Below, in pieces: positions 9,012 through 17,251 of a DNA stretch of 64,000 nt (positions within the stretch are counted from its first letter, which is position 1; each line of letters starts with the position of its first letter). The position numbers were made by a program, and so were the translations under genes. The notes under the pieces were generated by a model. That model was not told where the DNA came from. It did no database searches and saw nothing but the letters and a program-made list of their open reading frames with translations. Origin of the DNA: Roseiarcus sp963742305. GTDB lineage: Bacteria; Pseudomonadota; Alphaproteobacteria; Rhizobiales; Beijerinckiaceae. The stretch is taken from contig CAVULN010000017.1 in NCBI GenBank assembly GCA_963742305.1, forward strand, positions 124,001 through 188,000, read 5' to 3'.

Positions 9012-9521
9012 ATGAAGGCTCTTTCCCGGCGCAAGACGCCGCAATTCATCATCGACGCCATCGATCGGCGCATCCTCTCCGCGCTTCAGGAGGACGCCAG
9101 CCTGACCAATGTCGAGCTCGCCGACAAAGTTGGGCTCTCGCCCTCGCCCTGCCTCGCGCGGGTTCGCGCGCTCGAACTGGCCGGAATCATCGTCAAGCGC
9201 GTCGCGCTGCTCGATCCGTTGAAACTCGGCGCCTCGATCAGCGTCTTCATCCGCGTCGCCCTCGAGAAGCAGACCGAGCCGGTGCTCGAGCGTTTCGAAT
9301 CCGCGGTCGCCCGCTTTCCCGAGGTGATGGAATGCTATCTGATGACCGGCGATTCGGACTATCTGCTCCGCGTCGTGGTGCCGGACATTCTCGCCTTGCA
9401 GGATTTCATCGTCGGCCGGCTCTCGAAGACGGCGGGCGTCGCCAACATCCGCTCGAGCTTCGCGCTCAAACAGGTGAAGTACAAGACGGCGCTGCCTCTC
9501 ACCGAGGCGAGAGGGCCATGA
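9012..9521 (+). CDS. Lrp/AsnC-family transcriptional regulator
   Basis: From the ATG at 9012 the protein has 169 residues, normal for the family; the frame stays open upstream, but a start at MKALSRRK fits the family better. The N-terminal winged helix-turn-helix is clear (DAIDRRILSALQEDASLTNVELADKVGLSPSPCLARVRALE). The C-terminal RAM ligand-binding domain contains the characteristic ECYLMTGDSDYLLRVVV. These proteins usually sense an amino acid or 2-oxo acid and control neighbouring genes, so regulation of divergent aceE is likely. The gene ends 34 bases before the Gfo/Idh gene and may be transcribed with it. Confidence 0.92.
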   Translation: MKALSRRKTPQFIIDAIDRRILSALQEDASLTNVELADKVGLSPSPCLARVRALELAGIIVKRVALLDPLKLGASISVFIRVALEKQTEPVLERFESAVARFPEVMECYLMTGDSDYLLRVVVPDILALQDFIVGRLSKTAGVANIRSSFALKQVKYKTALPLTEARGP

Positions 9522-9555
9522 GAATGCGCTCTGACCCTGACTTCACGGAGGCGAA

Positions 9556-10596
9556 ATGAGTCGTCCGGCGCGGATCGGAATCATCGGCGCGGGCTGGTGG
9601 GCGGTCGCCAATCACATCCCCGCGCTCAAGGCGCTTCCCGACTGCGAGATCGTCGCGGTCAACCGCCTCGGCGCGCGCGAGCTTGCCGAGATTCAGAGCG
9701 CGTTCGGCATCGAGCGGGGCTTCGAGGATTATCGCGAGATGCTGGCGGACGTCGAGATGGACGGCGTCGTCATCTCATCGCCCCACGTCCTCCATTTCGA
9801 GCACGCGAGCGCCGCGCTCGCCCGGGGCTGTCACGCGCTGGTCGAGAAGCCGATGACCACCAGCGCCAGGGATGCGCGCGAGCTTGTCCGCCTCGCCGCC
9901 AGGGCGGAGCGCGAAATCGTGATCGCCCATGGCTGGAACTTCAAGCCCTGGGTTCCCGAGGCGCGCCGTCTCGCGGCGGGCGTCGGGCGGGTCGAGCACA
10001 TCGTCCTTCAGATGGCGAATGCGCTCGACGATCTTTTCGCCGGCGCGCCGATGAAGGAGACCGAGGGCGCGATGTTCCGCCCGCCCGCCTCGACCTGGGC
10101 CGATCCGAAGCGCGCCGGCGGCTTCGGCTGGGGCCAGCTCGTTCACCCGCTCGGCCTTCTCTTTCGCATCGTCGATCTCGAGCCGCGCGAGGTGTTCGCG
10201 CTGACCGGCCAGTCGCCGGCGAGGGTCGATTATTACGATGCGGCGGCGGTGCGCTTCGCGGGCGGCGCGACGGCCTCGCTGTCGGGCGCGGCCACCCTGC
10301 CGAAGGGCCGGCCGGTGCAGGTCGACCTGCGCATTTTCGGCGCCGAGGGCATGCTCCTGCTCGACCTCGAGCGCGAGCGGCTCGAGCTTCGCCGCCGCGA
10401 CGGCCGCGACGAGGTCGTGGCGCTCAAGGCTGGCGACGGCGCTTATGTCTGCGAGGAGCCGGTGCGGGCGTTCGTCGATCTCTGCCTCTGGCGCAAGACC
10501 GAGAACGGCGCGCCCGGCCTCGTCGGGCAGCGCGCGGTCGAGGTTCTCGACGCGATGTACCGCTCGGCCGGGAGCGGGCGGATGGAGGCCGTCTGA
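9556..10596 (+). CDS. Gfo/Idh/MocA-family oxidoreductase
   Basis: This 346-residue NAD(P)-dependent dehydrogenase of sugars or cyclitols has an N-terminal Rossmann fold (GIIGAGWWAVANHIPALKALP). The cofactor-loop motif HALVEKPMTT contains the conserved EKP lysine, and the C-terminal alpha/beta substrate domain follows. GGAGG stands seven bases before the ATG. The gene is first in a tight trio: it overlaps the acetoacetate decarboxylase-like gene (TGATG) and precedes an L-rhamnose mutarotase, so a role in oxidising a rhamnose-like sugar is plausible but not shown. Unbroken. Confidence 0.88.
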   Translation: MSRPARIGIIGAGWWAVANHIPALKALPDCEIVAVNRLGARELAEIQSAFGIERGFEDYREMLADVEMDGVVISSPHVLHFEHASAALARGCHALVEKPMTTSARDARELVRLAARAEREIVIAHGWNFKPWVPEARRLAAGVGRVEHIVLQMANALDDLFAGAPMKETEGAMFRPPASTWADPKRAGGFGWGQLVHPLGLLFRIVDLEPREVFALTGQSPARVDYYDAAAVRFAGGATASLSGAATLPKGRPVQVDLRIFGAEGMLLLDLERERLELRRRDGRDEVVALKAGDGAYVCEEPVRAFVDLCLWRKTENGAPGLVGQRAVEVLDAMYRSAGSGRMEAV

Positions 10597-11393
10597 TGGC
10601 CGGCAAGGACCTCCGCGACGGCGGACTCGCTTCGCTCGCCGTCGAGGACATTCTCAAGCCGGGCTTCTCGACGCCCTGGGACGCGCCGACCATTCCGCCC
10701 TATCCCTTCTCGTTCCGCAATGTCGAGATCCTCACGCTTGCCTGGCGCACGACCGAGGCCGCCGTCGCCCGCGTGCTTCCCCCGCCCCTCCGTCCGGTGA
10801 GCGACGTCGTCCTCGCCCACATCTACCGGATGACCGATGTCGACTGGCTCGGGCCTTACGGCGAAGCGAACGTATCGGTCGGCGCCGAACTGCCGGGCGC
10901 CAGTCTCAAAGGCTCGTATTCGCCCTATCTCGTGCTGTCCTCCGACGTCGGCGTCGCGCACGGCCGTGAAGTCCACGGTCAGCCGAAGAAGCTCGGCGAG
11001 CCGAAGCTCGACCATCGCGGCGACCTCGTGGTGGGAACCATCGCCCGCAACGGCATCGATGTCGTCACCGGGACGATGGCCTACAAACAGCGCCGCGACT
11101 CGATCGAGCGCCTCGCGCGGCATTTCGACTTCGCCGAGAACATCAACCTCAAGGCCGTCGATCACATCGACGGAAGGCCGGCGATCCGCTGCCTGACCTC
11201 GCGCCGCCTCGCCGACGTCGTCGTGCACGAGTGCTGGGGCGGCCCGTGCACGGTGGAGCTGAGGCCGAACGCGCAAGTCCCGGTCCATCGGCTGCCGGTC
11301 GTCGAGATGCTGGACGGGCTCCATTGGCGCGCCGACTTCACGCTGGTCGAGGGACGGATCGTCCACGATTATCTGGCGTCGAGGGGAGGATAG
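10596..11393 (+). CDS. Acetoacetate decarboxylase-family protein
   Basis: The 265-residue protein has features of the acetoacetate decarboxylase superfamily: the EVHGQPKKLGEPKL segment contains the Schiff-base lysine pair (KK), preceded by SYSPYLVLSSDVGVAHGRE. Members decarboxylate acetoacetate or act as aldolase/dehydratases on related oxo acids. Its start overlaps the preceding Gfo/Idh stop, and a mutarotase gene follows after two bases. In this setting it may act on an oxo acid from sugar breakdown rather than acetoacetate; that is inference. Confidence 0.85.
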   Translation: MAGKDLRDGGLASLAVEDILKPGFSTPWDAPTIPPYPFSFRNVEILTLAWRTTEAAVARVLPPPLRPVSDVVLAHIYRMTDVDWLGPYGEANVSVGAELPGASLKGSYSPYLVLSSDVGVAHGREVHGQPKKLGEPKLDHRGDLVVGTIARNGIDVVTGTMAYKQRRDSIERLARHFDFAENINLKAVDHIDGRPAIRCLTSRRLADVVVHECWGGPCTVELRPNAQVPVHRLPVVEMLDGLHWRADFTLVEGRIVHDYLASRGG

Positions 11394-11395
11394 AT

Positions 11396-11710
11396 ATGGG
11401 TCAGCACGCTTGGGTGCTCGAGGTGAGGCCGGGCCGCGAGGAGGAATACAAGAAGCGCCACGACGAGATCTGGCCGGAGATGCTGGACGCGCTGAAGAAG
11501 GCGGGGATGCGCAACTATACGATCTTCCGCCACGGGCTGACTTTGTTCGGCTATTTCGAGACGGACGATCTTGAAAAAACCGTGGCCGCGCTCGCGCACG
11601 ATCCCGTCAACGCCCGCTGGAGCCAGGCGATGGCGCCCCTGATGAAGATCGAGATCGATGAGCGCACCGGCTTCCCGTTCCTGTTGCCCAGGCAGTGGCA
11701 CATGGACTGA
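11396..11710 (+). CDS. rhaM: L-rhamnose mutarotase
   Basis: The 104-residue protein matches the size and pattern of RhaM/RhaU: it starts GQHAWVLEVRPGREEEYKKRH and continues DEIWPEML with the conserved His/Glu pair. The middle part is MRNYTIFRHGLTLFGYFE and the end contains PLMKIEID. It interconverts the alpha and beta anomers of L-rhamnose so that the correct form enters catabolism. It is the strongest pointer to rhamnose (or a closely related 6-deoxy sugar) as a substrate of this region. It is the last gene of the 9.6-11.7 kb operon and faces the acyl-CoA synthetase gene tail to tail. Confidence 0.92.
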   Translation: MGQHAWVLEVRPGREEEYKKRHDEIWPEMLDALKKAGMRNYTIFRHGLTLFGYFETDDLEKTVAALAHDPVNARWSQAMAPLMKIEIDERTGFPFLLPRQWHMD

Positions 11711-11734
11711 GGCGGACACGGCGAGGCGCTGGCT

Positions 11735-13285
11735 CTAAATGATCCGGCTCCCGCGCCCCTTCCAGTAGCGCTCGCGCAGGGGCCCCTTATAGAGCTTGCC
11801 GGTCGGCAGGCGCGGAAGCTCCGCCTCGAAGTCGATCGAGCGCGGGCACTTCACGTGGGCGAGATGCTCGCGGCAGAAGGCGATCAGATCGGCCTCCATG
11901 TCCGCGCCCGGATCGTAGCCGGGCATGAGCTGCACCACGGCCTTGACCTCCTCTCCCATGTCCTCGTTGGGAACGCCGAACACCGCGGCGTCGGCGACCT
12001 TGTGGTGAGTGATCAGCAGGTTCTCGCATTCCTGCGGATAGATATTGACGCCGCCGGAGATGATCATGAACGCGGCCCGGTCGGTGAGATAGACATAGCC
12101 CTCCTCGTCCACATGGCCGATGTCGCCGACCGTGCTCATCGTCCGGTCGGGCGAGTTCGCTTCCACCGTCTTCTCCGGATCGTTGAAATATTCGAAGGGC
12201 GAAGCGGTCTTGAACCAGAGCTTGCCGGTCGAGCCGGTTGGAACCTCACGCATCGCATCGTCGAGAATGTGCAATTCACCGAGGACAGCGCGACCGACCG
12301 TGCCCTTGTGCGCCAGCCATTCCGCGCTGTCGCAGAACGTAAACCCCATGCCTTCGGTCGCGCCGTAGTATTCAAGGATGATCGGCCCCCACCAGTCGAT
12401 CATCGCCTCCTTCACCGGCACGGGGCACGGCGCGGCGGCATGGATCGCGACCTCGAGCGAAGAGAGATCATGAGAGCGCCGCGCGCTTTCGGGCAGTTTC
12501 AGCAGGCGCGAGAACATCGCAGGCACAAGCTGCGTATGGGTCACGCGATGCTTCCCGATGAGACGCAGAAACTCCTCTGCGTCGAAATGCTCCATGACGA
12601 CGACTGTCCCGCCGAGGCGGATCGTCGCAGCCGCCGCGACGCAGGGGGCGGAGTGATAGAGGGGCGCCGGCGACAGGTAGACCTGACCTTCGCGGAACCG
12701 CCAAAGCCTGGAGAGAGCGGCGACCAGCGGGTGCGGCGCTGCGGGCGGCTGGTCGATCAGCGGCCTTAAGACCCCTTTCGGGCGGCCAGTGGTGCCGGAA
12801 GAATAGAACATCGCCGCTCCGAGCGACTCCTCAGGGATCGGCGTCGAGGGGTGGTCCGCGGTCGCCTCGTCGAGGTTCTGGACCCGCTCGCCCCTGCCCG
12901 CTCCGTCGACAATCAGGCAAAGCCCGACGCCCGGACATTGGGCTATCGCTGCAAGCGCGACCTCGCGGCGCGCCTGCGACGTGATCAGCGCCTTCGACTG
13001 GCTGTTGGCGAGAATGTAGGCGAGTTCGTCTGCGGTCAGGTACGAATTGATGTTGGTGCAGTAGAGTCCGGAACGCTCGCCGGCGGCGCTGCATTCGATG
13101 AAGCGCGGATGGTTCTCCATGAAGACGGAATAATGGTCGCCGCGCTTGAGGCCCGCGGCGCGCAAAAGATGCGCAAGCCGGTTGCTGCGCTCGTCAAGCT
13201 CGCGATAGGTGATGGTTTCGCCCGACCGCGCCATCACGATCGCGGGCTGATCGGGACGAATTCGTGCCTGCAGGCCTGGATACAT
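11735..13285 (-). CDS. AMP-dependent acyl-CoA synthetase/ligase
   Basis: The start is taken at the ATG 13285 (MYPGLQARIRPDQPAIV), giving 516 residues; the frame is open further upstream, but that stretch looks non-coding. ANL-superfamily motifs are clear: YSSGTTGRPKGV (P-loop-like), YYGATEG (adenylate-binding), VGDIGHVDEEGYVYLTDR and the C-terminal LPTGKLYKGPLR with the catalytic Lys. It activates a carboxylic acid as acyl-AMP and then acyl-CoA. The acid is unknown. It stands alone on the minus strand between rhaM and a GMC oxidoreductase. Confidence 0.9.
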   Translation of the reverse strand: MYPGLQARIRPDQPAIVMARSGETITYRELDERSNRLAHLLRAAGLKRGDHYSVFMENHPRFIECSAAGERSGLYCTNINSYLTADELAYILANSQSKALITSQARREVALAAIAQCPGVGLCLIVDGAGRGERVQNLDEATADHPSTPIPEESLGAAMFYSSGTTGRPKGVLRPLIDQPPAAPHPLVAALSRLWRFREGQVYLSPAPLYHSAPCVAAAATIRLGGTVVVMEHFDAEEFLRLIGKHRVTHTQLVPAMFSRLLKLPESARRSHDLSSLEVAIHAAAPCPVPVKEAMIDWWGPIILEYYGATEGMGFTFCDSAEWLAHKGTVGRAVLGELHILDDAMREVPTGSTGKLWFKTASPFEYFNDPEKTVEANSPDRTMSTVGDIGHVDEEGYVYLTDRAAFMIISGGVNIYPQECENLLITHHKVADAAVFGVPNEDMGEEVKAVVQLMPGYDPGADMEADLIAFCREHLAHVKCPRSIDFEAELPRLPTGKLYKGPLRERYWKGRGSRII

Positions 13286-13443
13286 GCGCGTCCTCCCGCT
13301 CGCAGATTCGAGGGCCGTCCTCCCCGCTGCCGTGAGAGATTGATGTCCCCGGACGAAGTGGAGATTGCGGGATAAATCGCGCGCTGTCGAGATGATCCAA
13401 AGGGCGGGTCGCGCGCTTCCGGGCCGACGGGCGCCTTCACTTT

Positions 13444-13462
13444 CATATACAGACACTATATG
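13444..13462. promoter_or_regulatory. Palindrome upstream of the acyl-CoA synthetase gene
   Basis: CATATA-CAGACAC-TATATG is a perfect 6-bp inverted repeat with a 7-base spacer, 159 bases before the synthetase start. It is the most AT-rich spot of the 320-bp gap 13286-13605, which otherwise shows no gene. It could be an operator or promoter element. Confidence 0.4.
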
Positions 13463-13605
13463 TTTAACTGGTTTGGCCCAGGCGCGCCGGGACCGGCGGG
13501 AACCCGGGACGCTTGCCCGGAGGGCGTGACAGAAAAAGGCGCCTAAACAATTGAAACGATTGAGTCGCTGCCAGGATTTGGCGCCCCCCTCGCCGGCCTC
13601 GACTT

Positions 13606-15132
13606 TCAGCCCGCCATATTGGCTCGGGCGACGAACCGGGCCGCCATTTCCCCAACCACCATCGCGGTGAGGTTGGTGTTGTGCATGACGTTGTCGGGAT
13701 AGATGCTGGTGTCGGCGACCCGCAGGTTGTCGAAGCCGTGGACGCGAAGGTCAGGCCCGACGACCGCAGCCGGATCGCTCGCCGGCGCCATCCTGACCGA
13801 TCCCGACTGGTGATGGGCGGGGCCCATCGATTCGGCCAGCGCCTCGGCGATCGGCTTGTCAAGATCGTCGATCGCCTTCGCCCTGTGCGCCTGAAACGTG
13901 CGCGTCGCCAGCATCTCCTTGACGAATGAGCGGGCGCGATCGAACCGGTCCCGATCCCGCTGGCGGGTGTTGAAGCGGTGATCGATCAGGGGCGGACGCG
14001 TCGGATCGGCGCTTTGGATGCGCACTTCCCCAATCGCCTCCTGGCGGGTGAGATAGGTCCAGAAGCCGGCAATGTGCTCCTCCTCGTCGACCGGGAACGG
14101 ATGGGTCTGCCACTCGGGCTCGCCGGCCTCGTTCGCGGGAGCGCGCACGTTTGTCGCGAAGAAGCGGCCAGTGGTGACGCCGAGCCCCTCCCCTTTGAAC
14201 AGCATGGGAAAGCCCGGATGGTCGGTCAGGTTCCGCCCGACCGCGAGGTCGCGGACGACGTCGACGCCGAGCGGACGCAGCCATTCCGCCGGGCCGATCC
14301 CTGAGCGCTGCAAGATGGCAGGGCTGTTGTACACGCCGGCGCTGATCACGATCTCATCCGCATAGGCGGTCTGCGGCTGGCGCGCCGCGTCGATATAGAC
14401 GACGCCCTCCGCGCGAGCGCCGTTGAGCACGATGCGATCGACATGGGCCTGAGCGCGGATGGTGAGATTGGGCCGCGCGCGAGCGGAGCGGATGTAGGTC
14501 ACGAGCGTGCCGAGGCGCACCTCCTTGTAGCGGTTGTGCGGCATCGGCCCGACCACGCCCGCTTGTCCGTCGGGGGCGTTGAGATCCGGCGCTTCCCGCA
14601 CCCCGAGTTCGACGCAGGCGTCATACATGGCGCGGTTCACAGGCGCCCAACTCTCAGGACGGTAGCGCTGGATGACGATCGGCCCATCGCGGCCGTGGAT
14701 CGGGTCCGCGCCGAAATTGACGTCGTTCTCGATGGCGATGAACAAGGGCAGAAGATCGGCCCACGCCCAGCCCTTGTTGCCCATCGCCGCCCAGCGATCG
14801 AAATCGAATGGCGCGCCGCGCGCGGCGATCGTGGCGTTGATCATCGAGGTGCCGCCGACGAGGCGCCCCCGCGGCACACGGAGGCTGCGACCCTGCAAGG
14901 CGCCGGCGCCGTCGGCATTGACGAAGTCCCAGTCGAACTCCGGTATGCCGGCGGCGCCGCGCCAATGGTGCTCGCCGCTGAAGGTGAAGAGCGGCGGCAC
15001 GGTCTCCTCCTGCGGGAAGTCCGGCCCGGCCTCGAGCAAGAGCACCCGGCGCGAGGCGTTTTCCGACAGACGCGCGGCGACGACGCCCCCGCTCGATCCC
15101 GCGCCGACCACGATTGCGTCGTACCGGTCCAT
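13606..15132 (-). CDS. GMC-family FAD-dependent oxidoreductase
   Basis: The 508-residue protein has the N-terminal FAD-binding VVGAGSSGGVVAARL and LLLEAGPDF, the GMC signature 1 region (RGRLVGGTSMINATIAARG), signature 2 (SAGVYNSPAILQRSGIG) and the C-terminal HHQSGSVRM with the catalytic-region His. Such enzymes oxidise alcohols or sugars (choline dehydrogenase, glucose oxidase relatives) with FAD. It has no signal peptide. It lies downstream of, and in the same direction as, the ABC importer cluster, after a 110-bp gap, so a role in oxidising the imported sugar is possible. Confidence 0.9.
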   Translation of the reverse strand: MDRYDAIVVGAGSSGGVVAARLSENASRRVLLLEAGPDFPQEETVPPLFTFSGEHHWRGAAGIPEFDWDFVNADGAGALQGRSLRVPRGRLVGGTSMINATIAARGAPFDFDRWAAMGNKGWAWADLLPLFIAIENDVNFGADPIHGRDGPIVIQRYRPESWAPVNRAMYDACVELGVREAPDLNAPDGQAGVVGPMPHNRYKEVRLGTLVTYIRSARARPNLTIRAQAHVDRIVLNGARAEGVVYIDAARQPQTAYADEIVISAGVYNSPAILQRSGIGPAEWLRPLGVDVVRDLAVGRNLTDHPGFPMLFKGEGLGVTTGRFFATNVRAPANEAGEPEWQTHPFPVDEEEHIAGFWTYLTRQEAIGEVRIQSADPTRPPLIDHRFNTRQRDRDRFDRARSFVKEMLATRTFQAHRAKAIDDLDKPIAEALAESMGPAHHQSGSVRMAPASDPAAVVGPDLRVHGFDNLRVADTSIYPDNVMHNTNLTAMVVGEMAARFVARANMAG

Positions 15133-15242
15133 GAAGCAGAGTTCCCGAGAGGCGATCTGCGGCGGCGCGGTCGGCGTCCGCCGCGCATCAGCTTAGGAAA
15201 TTCGACGCGCGACGGACGAACGGTTCGGAGCGGCCGCTCAGC

Positions 15243-16289
15243 CTATTGCTTGGCGGCGGCTTCGACGTTGTCCTTGTTGTAGACCGTGAACGGTCCCATC
15301 AGCACGCGCAGGCCTTTGGCGCGGGTCGGGTCCTTGGTGATCGTGTACTCGCCCATCCGCCCGGCCTTGAACTTCGCGCCTTCCTCCGCCTTGATCGCCC
15401 CGGTGGCGAGCGCGTAGGTGGTGTAATAGGCGAGATAACCGAGGTCGACGAAGCTCCACAGCGCAAATTCCGGCGCGCACCCGTTCTTGGTGTAGGCCAG
15501 CATTTCCGACGGCAGGCCGAGACCGCTCACCTTGACCTTGTCGCAGAGCTTCTCGTCCTGGAGCGCCTTGGCCGCCGCCACGATGCCGACCGACGTCGGC
15601 GCCATGATCACCTTCAGGTCGGGATGCTTGTCGATCAGGGCTTGCGCCTGGGTGTAGCTCTTCTCCGATTCGTCGTTGCCGTAGACTGTGTCGACCAGGT
15701 CGAGTTTCGCGTATTTGGGGTCCTTGAGCGCCGTCTTCATCGCCGCGATCCACGCGTTCTGGTTCGCTGCGTCGGGCGAAGCGGACAGAATTGCGAATTT
15801 CCCGCCCTCAGGTCCGGTCAGGTGGAGCGTCATGTCCGCCATCACCTTGCCGATCTCGGCGAAATCGACTTGCGCCACGAACACGTCTTCGCCTTCGCCG
15901 GAGGGGATCGGCGAATCCCAGGTGACGACCTTGATTCCCTTGGCCTGGGCGGCCTTGGCGGCCGGCACGATCTGATCGCCGGAATTGTTCGAGATCATGA
16001 TCCCATTGACGCCCTGGGTCGTCGCGTTGGTCACGATCTCGATCTGCCCGGCCACGCTGTTTTGCGGCGTCGGCCCAAGGAACTGGAGCGGCGTCGGGTT
16101 CTTGAGCTCTTTGGCGGCTTCCTCCGCCCCCTTGTGCGCCTGGTCGAAAGGCAGAATGCCGAGGAATTTCGGCAGGAGCACCATGTTTTCAGCCTTGCCC
16201 GGAGTGACCGTGGCTGCCTGCGCCATGGCGGCGTGCGTCGCGAGCGACAGAAGCGCGAAGGCCGATGCGCCAATCAATAGTCGTTTCAT
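15243..16289 (-). CDS. Rhamnose/ribose-type ABC importer, substrate-binding protein
   Basis: From ATG 16289 the protein has 348 residues, starting with a signal peptide (MKRLLIGASAFALLSLATHAAMA). It is a type I periplasmic sugar-binding protein: the LPKFLGILPFDQAHKGAEEAA start, GIMISNNSGDQIVPAAKAAQ and VVTWDSPIPSG are typical of the RhaS-like branch. It delivers the sugar to the two permeases encoded directly upstream. Its ATGA start overlaps the preceding permease stop. It resembles rhizobial RhaS and a rhamnose mutarotase is nearby, but ligand identity is inferred. Confidence 0.88.
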   Translation of the reverse strand: MKRLLIGASAFALLSLATHAAMAQAATVTPGKAENMVLLPKFLGILPFDQAHKGAEEAAKELKNPTPLQFLGPTPQNSVAGQIEIVTNATTQGVNGIMISNNSGDQIVPAAKAAQAKGIKVVTWDSPIPSGEGEDVFVAQVDFAEIGKVMADMTLHLTGPEGGKFAILSASPDAANQNAWIAAMKTALKDPKYAKLDLVDTVYGNDESEKSYTQAQALIDKHPDLKVIMAPTSVGIVAAAKALQDEKLCDKVKVSGLGLPSEMLAYTKNGCAPEFALWSFVDLGYLAYYTTYALATGAIKAEEGAKFKAGRMGEYTITKDPTRAKGLRVLMGPFTVYNKDNVEAAAKQ

Positions 16290-17251
16290 GTTCCTCTCCC
16301 TTTCCACCTATGACGAATGCCTTGCCAGACATTCGGCGCCAGCACCGAGAGGATAAGAAGCCCCCCGATGACATAGTTCTGAGTGTTGCCGGTGATATCG
16401 GCGAGACCCATTCCGTTTCGCAGATTGAGGATGACAAGGATCGCGATGCCGACGCCGGCGAGATTGCCCTTGCCCCCGAATATGCTCACCCCTCCGAGAA
16501 GCACCGCGGTGATGACATCGAGCTCGAACCCTTCAGCCATATCCCCGCGGACGGATCCCAACCGCGCAGCATAGAGAACTCCCGCCAGCGCCGCCACCAG
16601 GGCGGAAGCGACAAAGAGGTCCGCTTTGACCAGTCCGACGCGCACGCCCGAATAGCGCGCGGCCTCCGCGTTGTTGCCCACGGCGTAGATCAGCCGCCCG
16701 AGGAAGGAACCGTGCAGCACGATGGCGAAGAAGACGAAGAGCAGGAAGAAGATCACGATCGAGGCGGTCAGCGGCCCGACGACTGGCTGCTGGCCAAGCC
16801 TGTCGAACCACCCGGGAAAATCGCCGATCGCTCGATCCTCTAGCAGGATCCGGGCGACGCCGCGGTAGCCGATAAGGCCCGCAAGCGTAACCGCCAGGGA
16901 TGGCAAGCCGGCGTATGCGATCCAGAAGGCGTTGTTGAGCCCAGCGACGACGCCTGCGGCAAGCGCAAGCAGGATAGCGAGGGGCATCGGCGCGCCGTGC
17001 TGGAACGACCAGGCCAGCACGCAGGCAGCGAGACCCATAATCGAAGCGACCGAGAGATCGATCTCGCCGCCGATGATGACCAGCGTCATCGTGAGGACCA
17101 CGATGCTCTTCTCGATCGACAACTGAAACAGATTCACGACATTGCCGACACTGAGAAAATATTGGGAACTCACGCTGTTCAGCGCCACGATGGCGATGAG
17201 CAACGCCAGCATCAGCGTTTCCCAGCGTCTCCAGATCTCCGCCGCGCTCAC
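16286..17251 (-). CDS. Ribose/rhamnose-type ABC importer permease (RhaQ-like)
   Basis: This inner-membrane protein of about 321 residues starts at GTG 17251, which overlaps the previous stop (GTGA). It has 8 to 10 hydrophobic segments and the family motifs VIIGGEIDLSVASIMGLAA and VITAVLLGGVSIFGGKGN. It forms the membrane channel of the importer together with the permease upstream. Overlaps on both sides show translational coupling. Unbroken. Confidence 0.88.
   Translation of the reverse strand: MSAAEIWRRWETLMLALLIAIVALNSVSSQYFLSVGNVVNLFQLSIEKSIVVLTMTLVIIGGEIDLSVASIMGLAACVLAWSFQHGAPMPLAILLALAAGVVAGLNNAFWIAYAGLPSLAVTLAGLIGYRGVARILLEDRAIGDFPGWFDRLGQQPVVGPLTASIVIFFLLFVFFAIVLHGSFLGRLIYAVGNNAEAARYSGVRVGLVKADLFVASALVAALAGVLYAARLGSVRGDMAEGFELDVITAVLLGGVSIFGGKGNLAGVGIAILVILNLRNGMGLADITGNTQNYVIGGLLILSVLAPNVWQGIRHRWKGRGT

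Noticed and set aside
14443..15282. A 279-codon plus-strand frame opposite the GMC gene
   Set aside because: It is a shadow frame of the well-supported GMC oxidoreductase and has no recognisable motif.
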